From Bacteriovoracaceae bacterium (lineage in GTDB: Bacteria > Bdellovibrionota > Bacteriovoracia > Bacteriovoracales > Bacteriovoracaceae), in assembly GCA_947448495.1 (NCBI GenBank), contig CANFNX010000014.1, positions 1 to 33,430 of the forward strand: DNA of 33,430 nt. Direction: 5' to 3'. The translations under genes and the position numbers were made by a program. A model generated the notes under the pieces. The model saw nothing but the letters and a program-made list of their open reading frames with translations, was not told where the DNA came from and searched no databases. Each line of letters opens with the position of its first letter. Within the stretch, counting starts at the first letter, position 1. This document shows, piece after piece, positions 30,866 to 33,430 of this stretch.

Positions 30866-30958
30866 ATGAATCTTGGAATTTATGCACTAACACTTATGAT
30901 AAACATCTTCGGTCTGACCTGTCTCATTAAGGCCTTGGGAACTTGGTCAGGCGGTTGA
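30866..30958 (+). CDS. 30-residue putative membrane peptide
   Basis: A short frame from ATG 30866 encodes 30 residues: MNLGIYALTLMINIFGLTCL then a short IKALGTWSGG end. It is one hydrophobic helix with a single Cys and a glycine-rich C-terminus. The ribosome binding site AGGGGG is 4-5 bases before the ATG and begins right after the pentapeptide stop (30855), so the two are translated from one message. A strong terminator follows 14 bases downstream. I see no known family. The translation signal and context make it likely to be real, but it is short enough that chance cannot be excluded. Confidence 0.6.
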   Translation: MNLGIYALTLMINIFGLTCLIKALGTWSGG

Positions 30959-30972
30959 GTTCTACCCAAATC

Positions 30973-31009
30973 ACCTAACACTTCAGCGCGAGAGGTGTTA
31001 GGTTTTTTT
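30973..31009 (+). terminator. Rho-independent terminator of the pentapeptide unit
   Basis: ACCTAACAC (30973-30981) pairs with GTGTTAGGT (30995-31003) around a 13-base loop and is followed by seven T residues. Confidence 0.93.
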
Positions 31010-31101
31010 ACAGGCCGTAGGTTTTATAGCCTTTATCCTTTTCATCCCCACACTTTCTGAGAGCTTACTACAATCAAGCATTCCCATCTCAAAGGACACT
31101 T

Positions 31102-31584
31102 ATGAAAGCTCTTTTGCTCTTCTCCTTGTTATTAACTAGTTCTGCATTTGCTCAAGACTTATTTGTGATTAAAAAAAGTCTGCATCCAAAAAATGTTCTT
31201 CATTTTAAGGCGAATGTTCAAAACTGCAAGCTCGGCTCACCAGCGGTAAGTGCTTATTGGATTATGGGAGAAGATGATGGGCATGTGGAAGGATTGAGTT
31301 CAAAAGAAAAATCTTATTTTCAGCCAAAACTGACCTATACAAAAGAGACTGAGGCCGATTTTGGCATCGGCGCGATGGAAGAGATGGGAAGCAAAATTCC
31401 TGATCAAAGTATCAGAGTCCGTCTAGAAAATTGTAAAGCAAAGGCTTACCTTGAAATCAACAATAGTGAAGTAGCTTTGAGCGAGATCTATGTCGACGTA
31501 AATTTCATGATGTCCGTGAACTATATGAATATTTCTGGCCAAGGCCCTAACGGTGCCAAGGTTTCCAAGAAAATTAACAATTAA
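31102..31584 (+). CDS. Secreted protein of unknown function (weak DUF4833-like pattern)
   Basis: The 160-residue product starts MKALLLFSLLLTSSAFAQ, a signal peptide. Mature residues include LHPKNVLHFKANVQNCKLGS and AVSAYWIMGEDDGHVEGLS, which resemble the core of the DUF4833 family (secreted proteins with a 'YWIM' strand), but this is a weak, unaided resemblance. A second Cys is in RLENCKAKAY, so a disulfide is possible. AAAGGA lies 5 bases before the ATG. The stop codon shares TTAA with the lolA-like gene. It stands alone between the pentapeptide terminator and lolA. Confidence 0.75.
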   Translation: MKALLLFSLLLTSSAFAQDLFVIKKSLHPKNVLHFKANVQNCKLGSPAVSAYWIMGEDDGHVEGLSSKEKSYFQPKLTYTKETEADFGIGAMEEMGSKIPDQSIRVRLENCKAKAYLEINNSEVALSEIYVDVNFMMSVNYMNISGQGPNGAKVSKKINN

Positions 31585-32192
31585 CCATCAATGATTTTTG
31601 TCTTGGCCGGTGGAGTAAATTCAAAATGCTTCGCCGGAAAAGACACTTCTTCTTTTAGTTCCAAAAACTTCAACTTCACTTTTCTTCCATCAGCATAAAC
31701 GAGTGTCATACGATCAAATTCACTCATCTTTTGAACCAGTTTTGCCTCTTTATCAGCATGAAAAGTGACTTCTTTAAGCGTTAATTCTTTCTGAACAGTT
31801 TTGACAAAACTCAATATAAGATCATTTCCTACATACTTAAACGTAAAGAGCTTCGAACCTTCAATTCCATTTTTTACGGAATCTAAAAATTTCGTAAGTG
31901 GAAGTTTAGACGATTTCTGAATGGTCACCTGGCCCTGCTCCCCCTCTAAAAAAGGAGGAACATAGTACCAACTCTTCTGAGGATTACTGACAAAAGAAGA
32001 GGGATTGGGAGAGGTGATGTCAAAGCGAATATGACCAGGAAATTTATAATCGATTTTCCCAAAGCTTTTTTTCTCTTTCCCAGTCGCCATGGAGATGATG
32101 CTTTCTTCAAAATGAGCAGAGAAAGTAGAGGGTACAAATGTTTTCGCCCAGCTAAGAGTTGTGCTGAATAAGATTATCAAAATGAGTTTCAT
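31581..32192 (-). CDS. lolA: LolA-like outer membrane lipoprotein carrier
   Basis: The 203-residue product has a signal peptide (MKLILIILFSTTLSWA) and a LolA fold: STFSAHFEESIISMATGKEKKSFGKIDYKFPGHIRFDITSP near the start, YYVPPFLEGEQGQV (the strand around 'YxP..q'), and the C-terminal TLVYADGRKVKLKF and FEFTPP. LolA ferries lipoproteins across the periplasm from LolCDE to LolB; the target here would include the lipoprotein at 26403. No LolB is present, as expected outside gamma- and beta-proteobacteria. The gene follows smc on the minus strand behind a terminator. It converges with the secreted-protein gene (TTAA). Confidence 0.87.
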   Translation of the reverse strand: MKLILIILFSTTLSWAKTFVPSTFSAHFEESIISMATGKEKKSFGKIDYKFPGHIRFDITSPNPSSFVSNPQKSWYYVPPFLEGEQGQVTIQKSSKLPLTKFLDSVKNGIEGSKLFTFKYVGNDLILSFVKTVQKELTLKEVTFHADKEAKLVQKMSEFDRMTLVYADGRKVKLKFLELKEEVSFPAKHFEFTPPAKTKIIDG

Positions 32193-32204
32193 GGGAATCC
32201 TAAT

Positions 32205-32250
32205 AAAAAAAAGGGGGAAAGCTTCCTCTTACTGAAGTCACTTTTCCCCC
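32205..32250 (-). terminator. Rho-independent terminator of smc
   Basis: On the minus strand GGGGGAAA (32250-32243) pairs with TTTCCCCC (32220-32213) and is followed by eight T residues (32212-32205). It lies between the smc stop at 32262 and the lolA start at 32192. Confidence 0.85.
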
Positions 32251-32261
32251 GCCACAAACCA

Positions 32262-33429
32262 CTAATGGAGTTGCACGGAGACGGCCTTAGAAACGCCAGG
32301 CTCCTGCATTGTAACGCCATAAAGAGTATCGTTAAGTTCCATTGTCTTTTTATTGTGAGTGATCAAAATGAACTGAGATTCCGAGCTCATTTCTCTCAAC
32401 AGCTCATTGAATCGACCAACGTTGGCATCATCTAGAGGAGCATCAACTTCATCCAAAAGACAGAATGGTGAAGGCTTCACAAGGAAAATCGAGAAAATAA
32501 GGGAGACAGCCGTCATGGCTTTTTCACCACCGGACATGAGAGTGATCGAAGTCATCTTCTTGCCTGGAGGTTTTGCCACGATATCCACGCCGCACTCAAT
32601 AGAGTCAAGATCACCAATCACTTCAAGGCGAGCTTCCCCACCGCCAAAGATTATTGGAAAAACTTTGGAGAAGCGCTCATTAACTTCAGTAAAAGCATCT
32701 TTAAAACGCTCTTTGGACTTCTCATCAATGTGCTGAATTGCCGTTTGAAGATCAACCAGAGACTTCTTCAGCTCTTCTTCCTGACCCTTAAGGAAATCAT
32801 AGCGAAGCTTTTGACGATCATAGTCCTCAATCGCTTGCCAGTTGATTTCACCTAAACGGTTAAATTCAGTTTTGTATTCTTTAAGTTTTTCTTTTGTTTC
32901 TTTAATCTGCCCTGGGAACTTCTTATCGAACTCATAAACTTGAACTTCGATGTCCTTCGGACCTTCTTCAGTTTCCATCACGAACATCGCTGAAAGATCC
33001 TTCAGTTCAGTCACTTGATCAGAATTAATCTCAAGATGTTTCATGAGCGTAGAGCGAAGATCAATTTTATAGCGCTCAAAGATATCTTTAGCGAGTAACT
33101 CTTCTTCCTGGATAATTTGAGATGTCTTAAGCTCAAGCTCAACGTTCTCTTTTTCAATTTTATTGATGCGAGAATTAATGTCTTTAAGCTCCGATTCTTT
33201 TTCCTGCATAGAAAGAAGGATTTGAGCGATCTGATCTTTCAGAAGGTTCAAGAAAGATTCTTTATCGGCAAGAACATCGGACATATCGCGATTTGAAGCT
33301 TCAACTGTTTCAACTTCAGTATGGGCATTTTCAATTTCAGTCTGATAAGTATCAAGAAGCTCAGTGTTGGCCAATTTCTTCTCTTCATAGCGCTCAATTT
33401 GAGAATTCACATCATCAATTTGAGACTTA
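32262..33429 (-). CDS. smc: Chromosome segregation protein SMC, C-terminal part (cut by window end)
   Basis: This is the last part of a condensin SMC ATPase. The frame is open to the right-hand edge, reading through coiled coil, so the hinge and N-terminal ATPase half lie outside. Visible are a long coiled coil (Glu/Lys/Leu rich, with LGEINWQAIEDYDRQKLRYDFLKGQEEEL), then the C-terminal head with ABC signature LMSGGEKAMTAVSL and Walker B FCLLDEVDAPLDDANVGRF, and the D-loop/H-motif region ITHNKKTMELNDTLYGVTMQEPGVSK. The head closes with VQLH. SMC organises and compacts chromosomes with ScpA/ScpB. The GTG at 33410 is not the start, because the frame continues. A strong terminator follows. Confidence 0.97.
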   Translation of the reverse strand, partial: KSQIDDVNSQIERYEEKKLANTELLDTYQTEIENAHTEVETVEASNRDMSDVLADKESFLNLLKDQIAQILLSMQEKESELKDINSRINKIEKENVELELKTSQIIQEEELLAKDIFERYKIDLRSTLMKHLEINSDQVTELKDLSAMFVMETEEGPKDIEVQVYEFDKKFPGQIKETKEKLKEYKTEFNRLGEINWQAIEDYDRQKLRYDFLKGQEEELKKSLVDLQTAIQHIDEKSKERFKDAFTEVNERFSKVFPIIFGGGEARLEVIGDLDSIECGVDIVAKPPGKKMTSITLMSGGEKAMTAVSLIFSIFLVKPSPFCLLDEVDAPLDDANVGRFNELLREMSSESQFILITHNKKTMELNDTLYGVTMQEPGVSKAVSVQLH

Positions 33430-33430
33430 A

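Noticed and set aside
33408-33410. GTG at 33410 considered as the start of a small SMC-like gene
   Set aside because: The frame stays open to the window edge with coiled-coil sequence, as expected for a truncated full-length SMC.
1-33430. Search for mobile elements: transposases, integrases, attachment sites at the tRNA
   Set aside because: None seen; no direct repeat of the tRNA 3' end was noticed downstream and gene content is mostly housekeeping.

Overview
The window looks like ordinary chromosome from a low-GC (roughly 40%) Gram-negative bacterium, most likely a predatory-type member of Bdellovibrionota (Bacteriovorax/Peredibacter-like). This placement is inference. It rests on the outer-membrane machinery (LolA, a DUF481-like barrel), the meso-DAP pathway (DapF), many small secreted proteins with no recognisable family, a degenerate HD-GYP protein, glycine-rich RRM proteins and a cluster of peptidoglycan-remodelling enzymes. 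No phage, transposon or CRISPR signal was seen. The two end genes are cut: ftsH lacks its 5' part on the left, and smc runs off the right edge.

Layout. 1-3.7 kb: ftsH end, a HutD/Ves cupin, a NudK-type Nudix hydrolase and two exported unknowns. 3.9-5.3 kb: degenerate receiver plus HD-GYP-like signalling protein. 5.4-6.9 kb: three tandem RRM RNA-binding protein genes, the last two sharing an almost identical 170-bp glycine-rich 3' end. 7-9.5 kb: corA-like transporter, NTF2-like secreted protein, HD hydrolase and free methionine-(R)-sulfoxide reductase in one unit. 9.5-13.5 kb: MFS transporter, M4 metalloprotease, asparagine synthetase. 13.6-17.4 kb: exported unknown, apt, outer-membrane protein, tlyA-dapF. 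17.5-19.7 kb: tRNA(CAT), orphan histidine kinase, DUF421 protein, secreted unknown. 19.9-25.7 kb: FecR-domain protein, PBP4-type D,D-peptidase, L,D-transpeptidase, aroA-aroB. 25.7-28.9 kb: zinc-ribbon coiled-coil protein, lipoprotein, rnpB, secreted unknown, mutY. 29-31 kb: an XRE regulator-VWA protein operon divergent from a pentapeptide-repeat protein and a 30-residue membrane peptide. 31.1-33.4 kb: secreted unknown, lolA-like, smc.

The main regulatory signal is a set of four sites with the exact pattern TGGC-N7-TTGC-W (sigma-54, -24/-12). Each lies in the correct orientation just ahead of a gene for an exported protein: three small unknowns and the L,D-transpeptidase. This suggests a dispersed RpoN regulon devoted to envelope or secreted proteins. 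Sigma-70 promoters can be read for rnpB, the tRNA, the pentapeptide gene, dapF, mutY and others. Several of them (dapF, mutY, MFS, hutD-like) place the -10 box 5-6 nt from the ATG, so leaderless mRNAs are likely.

All eight convergent gene pairs touch or overlap, and five of them share one 4-bp stop palindrome.
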